Below are positions 1 to 9,494 of a DNA stretch of 49,791 bases, one piece after another. The notes beneath the pieces were generated by a model. That model did no database searches and was not told the DNA's origin. It was given only the letters and a program-made list of their open reading frames with translations. Origin of the DNA: Bacteroidaceae bacterium (GTDB lineage: Bacteria > Bacteroidota > Bacteroidia > Bacteroidales > Bacteroidaceae). The translations under genes were made by a program, and so were the position numbers. The stretch spans positions 1 to 49,791 of the forward strand of contig JAFZFO010000034.1 of assembly GCA_017555845.1 (NCBI GenBank). Reading direction: 5' to 3'. Every line of letters starts with the position of its first letter. The stretch's first letter is position 1.

Positions 1-32
1 AATCAGGGCGTTTCGTTTGAAACGCCCTGATT
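1..32. terminator. Perfect hairpin terminator downstream of secDF
   Basis: A 14-bp perfect inverted repeat (arms 1-14 and 19-32, loop GTTT) lies 20 bases beyond the secDF stop. It is followed on the plus strand by a T-rich stretch, so it could also end a plus-strand transcript entering from the left. The flank that would show a U-tract for the minus strand is outside the window. Confidence 0.75.
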
Positions 33-52
33 GTTTTATATAGACAACAGAA

Positions 53-2971
53 TTACTTGTTGTTCTTCTTTGCCTGCTTGCTTACCATTGCACATGCAAC
101 AGGAGCAGCAATGTAGATTGATGACAATGTACCGAATACAACACCAAGAATCATTGCGAATGAGAAGCTGCGGATGCTGTCACCACCAAGGATGAAGATA
201 CACAACAGAACTACCAAAGTACTGAATGATGTATTCAATGTACGTGCAAGTGTTGTGTTCAAAGAGGTGTTGAACAAATCGAGCTTGTTGTGCTTTGGAT
301 ACAACTGGTTGAACTCACGGATACGGTCGAAGATAACCACCTTGTCATTGATTGAGTAACCGATAGCTGTAAGGATAGCACCGATGAATGTCTGGTCAAG
401 ATCAAGAGACATTGGCAACACACCGTGCAACAGTGAGTAGCAACCCATGATCATGAGCACGTCAACAGCAAGTGCGAAGATTGAACCAACGCTATATGCC
501 ACGTTACGGAAACGGACAAGGATATAGATGAAGATTGCAATCATAGCCAATACCACTGACAATACAGCGCCCTCACGGATATCGTCGGCGATGCTTGCAC
601 CCACCTTCTGTGAGCTCTTGATTGAACCGCCAAGGTCATCCTGTGTATCGCAGAATCTCTCGAATGTAACGTCGTCTGCAAGCAGACCTGCATTCTTCAA
701 TACATTGTAGATTGTCTCCTCAACCTTCTGGTCAGCAGTATCATCGTCAACAAGGTAGTTTGTAGAGATACGCAACTGGTCGCCGCTTGTACCATAAGAG
801 ATAACCTGTACATTGGCATCCTTGATCTCAGAAACCAAAAGGTCACGAACCTCCGCATCCGATACCTTCTGCTCGAACTTCACAACATAGTTGCGACCAC
901 CGGTAAAGTCGATGCTCTTTGCCATACCGCGCAATGCGAATGAAGCAACCATTGCAACAGCCAATACAACGAATACGATGTTCACCTTCTTTGCAGCAGC
1001 AATAAAGTTGTACTTTGTATCCTTGAACATCTTGCTTGAAAGCTTGGTTGTGAAAGTAAGGTTTGTCAACTTGTTCTTGCTGAGGAAACGCTCATAGACA
1101 ACACGTGTCACGAACACAGCTGTAAAGAATGAGCACAACAGACCGATGATCAATGTTGTAGCAAAGCCCTTGATAGGACCTGTACCGAAGTTGAAGAGGA
1201 TAATACCAGTGATGATTGATGTAAGGTTAGAGTCGAAGATTGCTGAGAATGCATTCTTGTAACCGTCAGAGAGAGCGGCACGTACATTCTTACCAGCGCG
1301 CAACTCTTCCTTCGCGCGTTCATATATAAGCACGTTTGCATCGACAGCCATACCCAAAGTCAACACGATACCTGCGATACCAGACATTGTAAGAGCAGCC
1401 TGGAATGAAGCGAGGATACCCAATGTGAAGAACAGGTTGAGCAACAAGGCACCGTTGGCAATCATACCTGGTACCAAGCCGTAAACCACGCACATATAGA
1501 TCATCAACAGGATGAATGCAACGATGAATGAAATCAAGCCCTGCTGGATTGATGTAGCACCGATAGAAGGACCAACAACGTTGCTCTCAACGTCTCTCAT
1601 TGGAACGAGCATCTTACCTGAGCAAAGCACTGTAGCAAGGTCCTGTGTCTCCTCGATAGTGAAACTACCGCTGATAACGCTGTGACCACCTGCGATACGG
1701 CCCTCAGGAACAGGAGCGCTGTATACAAGACCATCAAGAACAACTGCGATAGGACGACGGCTCTTTGCACACTCCTCGGTAAGGTTTGCCCATGTATGAG
1801 CCACAACACCGTTCATTGTCATGTTTACACATGGCTTGTTGTTCTGGAAAGCAGCTGTTGCCTCGGCAATGACATCACCCTGCAATGGAGCGACACCATC
1901 AACATCCTTGTCCTTTATAGCATAGAGAGTGTAGATACCATCCTTTGAATCGGCACCCCATGTGAGAACCAACTCGCGTGGCAATATGGTACGTGGATTG
2001 ACAGCATCGTTCTCCATTGCCTTACCGGCTGCGAGAACCTCGTCAATCTTAGCCTTACCCTCACGGTTGACGTAAGCTACGATGCAGCCACCGGCATTGC
2101 CTACAAGACCTGTCAATGGGTTTACAGTCTCACCCTTGCTCTTTGCAACCTCGTCGCCCAACTGCATCAACTTTGGAAGCACCTTAGCGATCTCCTGATC
2201 GGTATATGTCTCCCAGAACTGCAAGTTTGAAGAACGGGTCAAAAGCTCAGTTACACGTGTCTTGTTCTCTACGCCGGGAAGTTCAACCATGATACGGCCC
2301 TGGCCACCTGCAAGCTTCTGGATATTTGGCTGCGCCACACCGAAGCGGTCCACACGCGAGCGTACCACATTAAACGAGTTCTCTACTGCATTCTCGAGTT
2401 CTGCACGGAGTACAGCCTCAACCTCTGCATTTGTAGAGTTCTGAGAAACCTTGTCCTTGAGTGCGCTTGACGCGAAGATTGAAGCCAAAGTCTTCTCTGC
2501 CGGCAGGCTTGCGATGAAAGCACCGATTGGGTCACCATTCACATCGGCTGCGCTCTTGGCAGCTGCAATGGCAGCCTCTACCTCCTTGTCAACGTTGCCA
2601 CTTGCAAGTGACTTGAGGAAATCAGGTACAGAAACCTCCAATGTAACACTAAGACCACCCTTCAAATCAAGGCCAAGGCCAATTTCCAACTCACGGCACT
2701 GCTGGAGAGTATAGATACCCAACCAGACCTTCTTCTCCTTGTTAGCCTCAAGGTACTCCTCCTTCTTGTAGTCGAGATAAGCACTCGCCTCTGCCTCTGT
2801 AGCAGGATTACCACTGGCTTCACATTCAGAAATCCAATTTGCAGTCTGCTCTGTTGCCCACTTCTCCAACTTCTCGTTCTGACTCTTGGTCACGAATGAA
2901 AAAGAGAGGTAGAAGAGACACACAAGTGTCAGCAATACTGCAAAAACTTTTACAAATCCTTTGTTCTGCAT
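53..2971 (-). CDS. secDF: Fused protein translocase subunit SecDF
   Basis: Inner-membrane SecD-SecF fusion that uses the proton motive force to help pull preproteins out of the SecYEG channel on the periplasmic side. The 972 residues hold both halves. The SecD half has an N-terminal membrane helix (about 8-28), the LDLKGG motif at 101-106, a large periplasmic region and the conserved VDANVLIYERAKEE segment near 540-556. The SecF half has FTGG near 685 and the matching NDKVVIFDRIRE segment near 875-886. The fused form is common in Bacteroidetes. The ATG is followed by a clear membrane anchor. The gene is monocistronic by spacing, with a TATATTTG box 50 bases upstream and a strong hairpin downstream. 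Nothing suggests loss of function. Confidence 0.97.
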   Translation of the reverse strand: MQNKGFVKVFAVLLTLVCLFYLSFSFVTKSQNEKLEKWATEQTANWISECEASGNPATEAEASAYLDYKKEEYLEANKEKKVWLGIYTLQQCRELEIGLGLDLKGGLSVTLEVSVPDFLKSLASGNVDKEVEAAIAAAKSAADVNGDPIGAFIASLPAEKTLASIFASSALKDKVSQNSTNAEVEAVLRAELENAVENSFNVVRSRVDRFGVAQPNIQKLAGGQGRIMVELPGVENKTRVTELLTRSSNLQFWETYTDQEIAKVLPKLMQLGDEVAKSKGETVNPLTGLVGNAGGCIVAYVNREGKAKIDEVLAAGKAMENDAVNPRTILPRELVLTWGADSKDGIYTLYAIKDKDVDGVAPLQGDVIAEATAAFQNNKPCVNMTMNGVVAHTWANLTEECAKSRRPIAVVLDGLVYSAPVPEGRIAGGHSVISGSFTIEETQDLATVLCSGKMLVPMRDVESNVVGPSIGATSIQQGLISFIVAFILLMIYMCVVYGLVPGMIANGALLLNLFFTLGILASFQAALTMSGIAGIVLTLGMAVDANVLIYERAKEELRAGKNVRAALSDGYKNAFSAIFDSNLTSIITGIILFNFGTGPIKGFATTLIIGLLCSFFTAVFVTRVVYERFLSKNKLTNLTFTTKLSSKMFKDTKYNFIAAAKKVNIVFVVLAVAMVASFALRGMAKSIDFTGGRNYVVKFEQKVSDAEVRDLLVSEIKDANVQVISYGTSGDQLRISTNYLVDDDTADQKVEETIYNVLKNAGLLADDVTFERFCDTQDDLGGSIKSSQKVGASIADDIREGAVLSVVLAMIAIFIYILVRFRNVAYSVGSIFALAVDVLMIMGCYSLLHGVLPMSLDLDQTFIGAILTAIGYSINDKVVIFDRIREFNQLYPKHNKLDLFNTSLNTTLARTLNTSFSTLVVLLCIFILGGDSIRSFSFAMILGVVFGTLSSIYIAAPVACAMVSKQAKKNNK

Positions 2972-3019
2972 TGTTAATTAAAATTTATTGTGATTTATTT
3001 TGTTCCTTTTAAAAACGCG

Positions 3020-3027
3020 CAAATATA
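3020..3027 (-). promoter_or_regulatory. Probable -7 box of the secDF promoter
   Basis: On the minus strand this reads TATATTTG, a full match to the Bacteroidetes -7 consensus TAnnTTTG, about 50 bases before the secDF ATG in an AT-rich leader. No good -33 TTG is seen at the expected distance, so the assignment rests on the -7 box alone. Confidence 0.5.
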
Positions 3028-3148
3028 GCGTTTTTTCTTTAAAAAAAAGCATTATTTCCCGCAATTTCTTTATTTTATAATATAAAAGCGAGGAAAAGTA
3101 CACAAAAGGGAACATCGTGACACTATGTCCGCGGCAGAGTGACATACA

Positions 3149-3180
3149 AAAAACGACCGATATGCACAGCACACCGGTCG
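3149..3180 (-). terminator. Intrinsic terminator of the rhomboid pair
   Basis: On the minus strand a CGACCG/CGGTCG stem (3175-3180 with 3154-3159) is followed by a run of six T residues. It begins 25 bases beyond the stop of the downstream rhomboid gene and matches a Rho-independent terminator. Confidence 0.65.
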
Positions 3181-3205
3181 CTGAAGTATCACAGCATCAT
3201 CAAAT

Positions 3206-4105
3206 TCACTGTCTTGACGATGCATCAAACAGACGTTTCTTTTCACTGTCGCTCAATGAAGCATAACCACCTTTCTTGATCTTCTCGAGGATTGCATCAA
3301 TCTCGGCCTCGGCAGCCTTTTTACGGGCATTATGCTCATAATCGGCACCACGCTTGCCACCGGCCGTATAAGTAAACTTCGGTTTCCTTTTACGTTTGAA
3401 GGGATTGGTCACAAAAAGAGACCTTACCCAATCGACAGGACGGTTGACAACATTTGTCACATCAACACCCTTACCCAACAGGGTTGCGAACAGATACCCG
3501 GCAAGGGCACCGCCGAGATGAGCAAAATTGCCACCGGCATTCTCCCCCGCAAGCATCAGCACCGATATAAGGACGGTGACCAATGCGAATGTCGACAGTT
3601 TCACACTTCCAATAAGCAGGAGGTTTATCCTATACTCCGGCGAACGAATTGCCGTAGCAACCACAATTGCAAGCACCGCAGCAGAAGCGCCTACCAGATG
3701 CGAAGAAGCCACCACATCGGTAAAATATGGGAATATATTATATGCCGACACAAAGAAAACAGCACCGAAGAGGCCGCCCAATATGTATGTACCCACAAAG
3801 TGCCTTACCGAGAAGAAATCGAGGAAGATACGTCCAAAGACATACAAGGCAAACATATTCCACAGGATGTGCATCACATCGCCGTGAAGGAACATGTAAG
3901 TGAACAGGGTCCATGGCCTGCGGATCAGTAATGTAAGCGATGACGGCAGTTCAAACCACTGCTTTATGCCACCGGCACCGGTATCCCCCATCAATTTCGA
4001 AAAAACACCGATAAAAACGAAGAAAATGAACACCGCGACATTTACATAAATGTACTTTGTCACAATGTCTGCAGCACGGAATTTTGCTATAAGATTCTTA
4101 AACAT
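3206..4105 (-). CDS. Rhomboid family intramembrane serine protease (downstream copy)
   Basis: Polytopic rhomboid protease of 299 residues that would cleave membrane-protein substrates within the bilayer. The catalytic serine lies in GASA (Ser141) and the partner histidine in HLGGA (His196). The oxyanion/loop motif HGDVMHILWN has His74, His79 and Asn83. About six membrane helices are visible. After residue 230 comes a basic, charged cytosolic tail with a KKAAEAEIDAILEKIKKGG helix, which resembles the tail seen on many Bacteroidetes rhomboids. Its start overlaps the stop of the upstream rhomboid by 8 bases (ATGTTTAA), so the two are translationally coupled. Substrates cannot be inferred. Confidence 0.93.
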   Translation of the reverse strand: MFKNLIAKFRAADIVTKYIYVNVAVFIFFVFIGVFSKLMGDTGAGGIKQWFELPSSLTLLIRRPWTLFTYMFLHGDVMHILWNMFALYVFGRIFLDFFSVRHFVGTYILGGLFGAVFFVSAYNIFPYFTDVVASSHLVGASAAVLAIVVATAIRSPEYRINLLLIGSVKLSTFALVTVLISVLMLAGENAGGNFAHLGGALAGYLFATLLGKGVDVTNVVNRPVDWVRSLFVTNPFKRKRKPKFTYTAGGKRGADYEHNARKKAAEAEIDAILEKIKKGGYASLSDSEKKRLFDASSRQ

Positions 4106-4778
4106 AAGGTCCTCCTATCTTTCGTTTCTTACGCCAATATAGAATCATTGCAAGACCGAACAGCATTCCGCCCAGATGGGCAAAATGCGCAATTCCATCC
4201 TGAGTATTCGAAAGTCCCAACAACAGTTCAATGACAGCATAACCTATCACAAAGAACTTTGCCTTGATGGGGAAAGGCAACGGAAACACGAACATCTTGT
4301 CATTGGGGAACGACATACCGAAACCTAACAGAATCGCATATATCGCACCCGAAGCGCCAACGGTTGTCCAAAGGTTAAGGAACTGCCCCATAGGGATGAC
4401 ACCAGTCTTAGTCGACACACCATCGTAGGCGGCCAGACCTTCATGCACAAAGTTCGCATACTGCACCACCTCCTGCAACAGGCCGGCTCCGATACCTGCA
4501 ACAAAATAATATATCAGAAAACGCTTTGCGCCCCACACTCTCTCGAGCACACTGCCGAACATATAGAGAGCGAACATATTGAAGAAGAGATGCGAAAAAC
4601 CGCCATGCATGAACATGTATGTGACAAACTGATAAGGCGCAAAATCAGACGCCTTGAAAAAATGGAGGCCAAGAATGTTCACAAGACTGATTCCCTGCTT
4701 CTCCATTACAATTGTCGCAAGAAACATCAGCACATTTATGGCCAGGAGATTTTTGGTAACTTCAGGTAATTTATTCAT
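4098..4778 (-). CDS. Rhomboid family intramembrane serine protease (upstream copy)
   Basis: Second rhomboid protease of 226 residues, first gene of the pair. GASG carries the nucleophile Ser143, and AHFAHLGG carries His198 and His201, of which His201 aligns with the catalytic histidine. The N-terminal HGGFSHLFFN motif has the conserved His and Asn (Asn67). Six hydrophobic segments and a short basic tail (YWRKKRK) are visible. A roughly 35-residue insertion between helices 3 and 4 (about residues 105-135) differs from the neighbour, so the copies are diverged paralogues. Tandem rhomboids of this arrangement are frequent in Bacteroidales. Both keep full active sites. Confidence 0.93.
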   Translation of the reverse strand: MNKLPEVTKNLLAINVLMFLATIVMEKQGISLVNILGLHFFKASDFAPYQFVTYMFMHGGFSHLFFNMFALYMFGSVLERVWGAKRFLIYYFVAGIGAGLLQEVVQYANFVHEGLAAYDGVSTKTGVIPMGQFLNLWTTVGASGAIYAILLGFGMSFPNDKMFVFPLPFPIKAKFFVIGYAVIELLLGLSNTQDGIAHFAHLGGMLFGLAMILYWRKKRKIGGPYV

Positions 4779-5018
4779 ACAAATATGTTTTCAATACGGC
4801 ATACGCCAAAAGGCTTTACTGCGTGCATATATTCTGCGAATATAACACAAAACCGGGCCACGCATATAGCATAATTGCCACTATTGATTTATTATTTATC
4901 CCTATCGGTATATTTTCAACCGAAATTCGCCGCAAAATTACCGGTATTTATTATATTTGCAAACTATTGCGGCTTAACAAAACATAAAATTGCGAATTTG
5001 AACAAAAATTAGATAAAA
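4779..5018. other. Divergent promoter region between rhomboid and argS genes
   Basis: This 240-base AT-rich gap separates divergent transcripts. A TATATTTG -7 box at 4952-4959 faces argS, about 60 bases before its ATG. On the minus strand a TATATTCG box near 4833-4840 could serve the rhomboid pair. No coding potential, riboswitch or T-box-like structure was recognised. Confidence 0.5.
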
Positions 5019-6809
5019 ATGAATCTTGAAATCACATTAGCACAAAGCGTTGCCGAAGCTATCAAACAGCTCTACGGCGCAGAAGTAAGCACTGAGAAGA
5101 TACAGTTGCAGAAGACACGCAAGGAGTTCGAGGGCGATTTCACCCTTGTAGTTTTCCCCTTCCTCGCACTTTCAAAGAAGCGCCCTGAGGAGACTGCACA
5201 GGAGATTGGAGAACAGCTCAAGAACAGCCTTCCAATCATAAGCTCATTCAACGTGGTAAAAGGTTTCCTTAACCTTGCCATTGCACCAAGCTATTGGGTC
5301 GAGCTCCTGAAGCACATCGACTCTACCGAGAAATGGGGTACAATACCTGTTACTGAGGCCTCGCCTCTTGTAATGGTAGAATACTCATCGCCGAACACCA
5401 ACAAGCCTCTGCACCTTGGACATATCCGCAACAACCTGTTGGGTTATGCATTGTCAAACATCATCGCAGCAAACGGCAACAAGGTCGTGAAGACAAACAT
5501 CGTGAACGACCGCGGTATCCACATCTGCAAGTCAATGCTCGCATGGCAGAAATGGGGCAACGGCGAGACACCTGCAAGCAGCGGCAAGAAGGGCGACCAC
5601 CTCATCGGTGACTACTATGTAGCTTTCGACAAGCACTACAAGGCAGAACTCTCTGAACTCATGGAGAAAGGTCTGAGCAAGGAGGAGGCCGAGGCTGCAT
5701 CACCATTGATGGCCGAAGCACGCGAGATGCTCGTGAAGTGGGAGGCCGGCGACAAGGAGGTACGCGCACTCTGGGAGCAGATGAACGGCTGGGTATACGA
5801 AGGATTCGACGAGACATACAAGCGCCTTGGCGTTGACTTTGACAAGATCTACTACGAGAGCGATACATATCTCGTTGGTAAGGAGACTGTACTTGGCGGT
5901 CTTGAGAAGGGCATATTCTACCGCAGAGAGGATGAATCTGTATGGGCAGACCTCACAGGCGACGGACTTGACGAGAAACTCCTGTTGCGCAGCGACGGCA
6001 CATCGGTTTATATGACACAGGATATCGGTACTGCACAGTTGCGTTTCCGCGACTATCCTATCGACAAGATGGTATATGTTGTGGGCAACGAGCAGAACTA
6101 CCACTTCCAGGTACTCTCATTGCTGCTCGACAAGCTCGGTTTCTCTTGGGGTAAGGGTCTTGTACACTTCTCTTACGGTATGGTGGAACTTCCTGAGGGT
6201 AAGATGAAGAGCCGCGAGGGTACAGTTGTAGACGCTGACGACCTGATGGACGAGATGATCAACACAGCCCGTGAGACATCGGAGGAACTTGGCGGCAAAC
6301 TCAGTGACCTGTCAGCCGAGGAGAAGGCCGAGATTAACCGCATCATCGGTTTGGGTGCCCTGAAGTACTTCATGCTCAAGGTTGATGCACGCCGCAACAT
6401 GCTCTTCAACCCTAAGGAGTCTATTGATTTCAACGGAAACACAGGTCCATTCATCCAGTACACATACGCACGTACACGCTCAATCGGCCGCAAGGCCGCC
6501 GAGGCAGGTGCAAAGACTGCATTCACAGCACCTGAGAGCATCAGCGAGAAGGAGTGCAACATCATCAGAATGCTCAACGAATTCCCCGCAGTTGTACGTC
6601 AGGCAGGCACTGACTACTCTCCATCGGGCATTGCAAACTATGCATACGAACTTGCAAGAGAGTACAACCAGTTCTACCACGACTACAGCATCCTGCGCGA
6701 GGAGAACGAGGAGACAAAGGCATTCCGTCTGTTGCTTACCGACAATGTGGGCAAGGTCATCAAGACTGCGATGAACCTGCTTGGCATCGAGGTTCCTGAA
6801 AGAATGTAA
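5019..6809 (+). CDS. argS: Arginyl-tRNA synthetase
   Basis: Class I aminoacyl-tRNA synthetase that charges tRNA-Arg in the cytoplasm. The 596 residues are the usual length. The N-terminal tRNA-contacting domain covers about 1-110. The HIGH signature appears as HLGH at 132-135 within SPNTNKPLHLGHIRNN, and a KMSK-like KMKSREG lies near 395-401. The C-terminal DALR anticodon-binding domain contains YAYELAREYNQFYHDY. The start is preceded only by A-rich sequence, normal for Bacteroidetes leaders. It heads a plus-strand run argS, RNase H, LtaS-like and radical SAM with gaps of 17, 37 and 6 bases, likely one transcript although the functions are unrelated. Confidence 0.98.
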   Translation: MNLEITLAQSVAEAIKQLYGAEVSTEKIQLQKTRKEFEGDFTLVVFPFLALSKKRPEETAQEIGEQLKNSLPIISSFNVVKGFLNLAIAPSYWVELLKHIDSTEKWGTIPVTEASPLVMVEYSSPNTNKPLHLGHIRNNLLGYALSNIIAANGNKVVKTNIVNDRGIHICKSMLAWQKWGNGETPASSGKKGDHLIGDYYVAFDKHYKAELSELMEKGLSKEEAEAASPLMAEAREMLVKWEAGDKEVRALWEQMNGWVYEGFDETYKRLGVDFDKIYYESDTYLVGKETVLGGLEKGIFYRREDESVWADLTGDGLDEKLLLRSDGTSVYMTQDIGTAQLRFRDYPIDKMVYVVGNEQNYHFQVLSLLLDKLGFSWGKGLVHFSYGMVELPEGKMKSREGTVVDADDLMDEMINTARETSEELGGKLSDLSAEEKAEINRIIGLGALKYFMLKVDARRNMLFNPKESIDFNGNTGPFIQYTYARTRSIGRKAAEAGAKTAFTAPESISEKECNIIRMLNEFPAVVRQAGTDYSPSGIANYAYELAREYNQFYHDYSILREENEETKAFRLLLTDNVGKVIKTAMNLLGIEVPERM

Positions 6810-6826
6810 TTGAAAGCCGTTATACA

Positions 6827-7453
6827 ATGGCAAAAAAGAAACACTATGTTGTGTGGAACGGCGTTCAGCCGGGAATATACTCCTCTTGGGAGGAGTGTCA
6901 AGCGCAGATCAAGGGCGTAAAACAGGCCCTTTACAAGGCGTTTGACACTCTTGCCGAAGCGGAGAGGGCATATGCATCATCGCCAAGGGAGTACATTGGA
7001 CATGGAGCGAAAAAGGGAGAAAAGAGTTCGCCCGCAACCATTCCTGCCTGCGTAATAAAGAACGCATTGGCCGTGGATGCCGCATGCAGCGGCAATCCCG
7101 GAATGATGGAATATCGAGGCGTGTACATCGCTACAGGCGAACAGATATTCCATTTCGGCCCCATATTCGGTACCAACAACATAGGCGAATTCCTTGCCAT
7201 TGTCCATGGCCTGGCCATGCTGAAGCAGAAAGGCATAGACCTGCCGATATATTCCGACAGCTACAATGCCCTGCTTTGGATAAAAGGCAAGAAATGCAAG
7301 ACAAAACTCCCGCGCGACAGCAAGAGCGAAGAGCTGTTCAAATATGTTGACCGCGCCGAGAAGTGGCTGAAGGAGAACAGCTACACCACCACCCTCATCA
7401 AGTGGGAGACCGACAAGTGGGGCGAGATCCCTGCCGATTTCGGTAGAAAATAG
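6827..7453 (+). CDS. Ribonuclease H with N-terminal viroplasmin domain
   Basis: RNase HI-type enzyme that cuts the RNA strand of RNA-DNA hybrids. Residues about 1-45 (KKHYVVWNGVQPGIYSSWEEC) form the caulimovirus viroplasmin/hybrid-binding domain found on eukaryotic RNase H1 and many bacterial ones. The catalytic domain follows: first Asp in AVDAACSGNPG, Glu in NIGEFLAIVHGL, second Asp in IYSDSYNALLWI, and a last acidic residue in the C-terminal WGEIPADFGRK. All four acidic positions of the DEDD set have candidates. The 208-residue length fits. Seventeen bases separate it from argS. I leave the symbol empty because rnhA normally denotes the domainless form. Confidence 0.94.
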   Translation: MAKKKHYVVWNGVQPGIYSSWEECQAQIKGVKQALYKAFDTLAEAERAYASSPREYIGHGAKKGEKSSPATIPACVIKNALAVDAACSGNPGMMEYRGVYIATGEQIFHFGPIFGTNNIGEFLAIVHGLAMLKQKGIDLPIYSDSYNALLWIKGKKCKTKLPRDSKSEELFKYVDRAEKWLKENSYTTTLIKWETDKWGEIPADFGRK

Positions 7454-7490
7454 ACCGCCAGACACTGCTACTGAACAAGCACTACGTGAT

Positions 7491-9488
7491 ATGAAAATGA
7501 AAGAGTCGGCTGCAAAAAGATGTTGCAAGAACGCCAAAAGCAGGAGCCTGCTCACGGCGACTGCTCTCAATATATTGCTGTCCTATGCCGTACTGGCAGC
7601 CTGCCAACTGATTTTCATACTCGCAAACAGCGACAAATATGCCGCGGCATTGACCATCGGCAACTCGTGGCCGTTGATAAGAGGATTCTTCGCCTTTGCA
7701 ACGTCCGGCATCTGCTATCTTAATTCAGTATACCTGTTATTGACACTGTTTCCGTTCCACTACAAAGAGGGCAATGCAATGCAATTCATCGGCAAGATGG
7801 CATATGTAATCCCCAACTCTCTTGGAGTCATTGCCAACCTGTGCGACTGCATATACATCCGTTATACCGACCGCAGAACAACATGGGACGTCTTCAATGA
7901 GTTCAGCAACGACGGCAACATCGGCAAGATCATCGGCATTGAGATGGCAGCCAACTGGTGGCTTGTAGTCATAGGGTTCATATTCATTGCCGCGATATGC
8001 CGATTATACACGCCGGCAATCAAAAAAGCCCGGAAGCCATTCATCGGCAAATACTACATTTCACATACTCTGATGCTGCTGGCAATCATTCCGTTTGTCA
8101 TTACAGGCATAAGAGGCGGTACAGGAAGAAGCGTGCGCCCAATCACACTAAGCAACGCCACTGCATATGTCACAGCACCCAACGAGACAGCACTCGTGCT
8201 CAACACTCCCTTTACCATAATACGCACCATAGGACACAGACCGTTTGTCCCAAAGGAGTATTTTACCGACAAGGAGGAGCTTGATAGCATATACAACCCG
8301 GTAAGGCATTTTGAGCACAATGAGCCGAACAAGGCAAACGTGGTTGTTCTTATTGTCGAGAGTTTCGGCAAGGAGTATATTGGAGCATACAATCCACGCC
8401 CCGAAGGCAGCCTCACACCATTCCTTGACAGCCTTATAGAACGCAGCAAGAGCTATCTGCATTCATACGGCAACGGGAAGAAATCAATTGACGGAATGCC
8501 ATCGATCCTGTCATCCATCCCAATGTTCGTAACGCCATTCATCTCATCATCGGCATCATTGAACAATGTAAGCAGCCTGGCAGGAGAGCTTGACAAGTTC
8601 GGATACAACAGTGCATTCTTCCACGGAGCACCTAACGGTTCCATGGGTTTCATGGCATATGCAAAGGCCTGTGGGTTCGACAATTATTATGGAATGGCCG
8701 AATACAATGATGCACGCGGCAATGGCGGAAAAGAAGACTTTGACGGCACGTGGGCCATTTGGGACGAACCGTTCCTGCAGTATTATGCAGAGTGCATGGG
8801 CAGGATGGAGGAACCTTTCGTCACAACCATGTTCACTGCATCATCGCACCACCCGTTCAATATCCCGGAAAAATACAAGGAGACATTCACAGCAAGCGGC
8901 GACCCCTTCTTAAAATGCGTGCAGTACACCGATTACGCGCTGCAGCAGTTCTTCAGATATGCCGAGTTGCAGCCCTGGTACAGGAACACACTGTTCGTAA
9001 TTACAGCCGACCACACGAACCACAGTATCGGAGAGCGCTACAGGACACCATCGGGCGAAATGGAAGTGCCGGTCATCTTCTTCGCGCCAAACGGAGAGGC
9101 ACCTTTTGAACCGGGAATAGACACCACAATGATAGCGCAACAGATTGACATCGTGCCCACAGTGCTTGATTATGTCGGATACGACTGGCCGTTTATCGCA
9201 TTCGGCAAGAGCCTCATATCCACCCCTGCAGATGAGAGTTTCGCCGTCAACTACGCAAACGAGACATACAGATACTATAAAGGAGACCACATATTGCTCT
9301 ACAATGGCGGGAACGACACCCCATTGTCAATGTTCAACCTGCGCAACGACATACTTATGAAGGAGAACATTCTTGGCAAGAATGATGTTCAGGATGAGAT
9401 GATACGCGAACTACGTGCCATCATACAGCAATATATGAGCCGCATGATTGAAAACAGACTGACAATTGACAACGACAACATAAACTAA
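7491..9488 (+). CDS. LTA synthase family sulfatase-fold membrane protein
   Basis: Inner-membrane alkaline-phosphatase/sulfatase-superfamily enzyme of 665 residues. Five hydrophobic helices occupy roughly residues 20-240. The periplasmic catalytic domain follows, with the first metal-binding motif VVLIVESFGKEY near 284-295, the nucleophile region GNGKKSIDGMPS near 325-336 (a Ser in place of the usual Thr), and the metal-ligand motif TADHTNHS near 504-511. Family members transfer phosphoglycerol or phosphoethanolamine from phospholipids. In a Gram-negative bacterium the product is unlikely to be lipoteichoic acid, so periplasmic glycan or lipid modification is an inference. The next gene starts 6 bases after its stop. 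Confidence 0.9.
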   Translation: MKMKESAAKRCCKNAKSRSLLTATALNILLSYAVLAACQLIFILANSDKYAAALTIGNSWPLIRGFFAFATSGICYLNSVYLLLTLFPFHYKEGNAMQFIGKMAYVIPNSLGVIANLCDCIYIRYTDRRTTWDVFNEFSNDGNIGKIIGIEMAANWWLVVIGFIFIAAICRLYTPAIKKARKPFIGKYYISHTLMLLAIIPFVITGIRGGTGRSVRPITLSNATAYVTAPNETALVLNTPFTIIRTIGHRPFVPKEYFTDKEELDSIYNPVRHFEHNEPNKANVVVLIVESFGKEYIGAYNPRPEGSLTPFLDSLIERSKSYLHSYGNGKKSIDGMPSILSSIPMFVTPFISSSASLNNVSSLAGELDKFGYNSAFFHGAPNGSMGFMAYAKACGFDNYYGMAEYNDARGNGGKEDFDGTWAIWDEPFLQYYAECMGRMEEPFVTTMFTASSHHPFNIPEKYKETFTASGDPFLKCVQYTDYALQQFFRYAELQPWYRNTLFVITADHTNHSIGERYRTPSGEMEVPVIFFAPNGEAPFEPGIDTTMIAQQIDIVPTVLDYVGYDWPFIAFGKSLISTPADESFAVNYANETYRYYKGDHILLYNGGNDTPLSMFNLRNDILMKENILGKNDVQDEMIRELRAIIQQYMSRMIENRLTIDNDNIN

Positions 9489-9494
9489 AGGACC

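Noticed and set aside
3332-3931. A 199-residue open frame on the plus strand opposite the rhomboid gene
   Set aside because: It is a shadow of the rhomboid coding sequence, rich in His, Lys and Arg, without signal, domain or ribosome-binding site.
4779-5018. T-box or arginine leader upstream of argS
   Set aside because: No specifier stem, antiterminator or leader peptide is visible, and T-boxes are not typical of Bacteroidetes.
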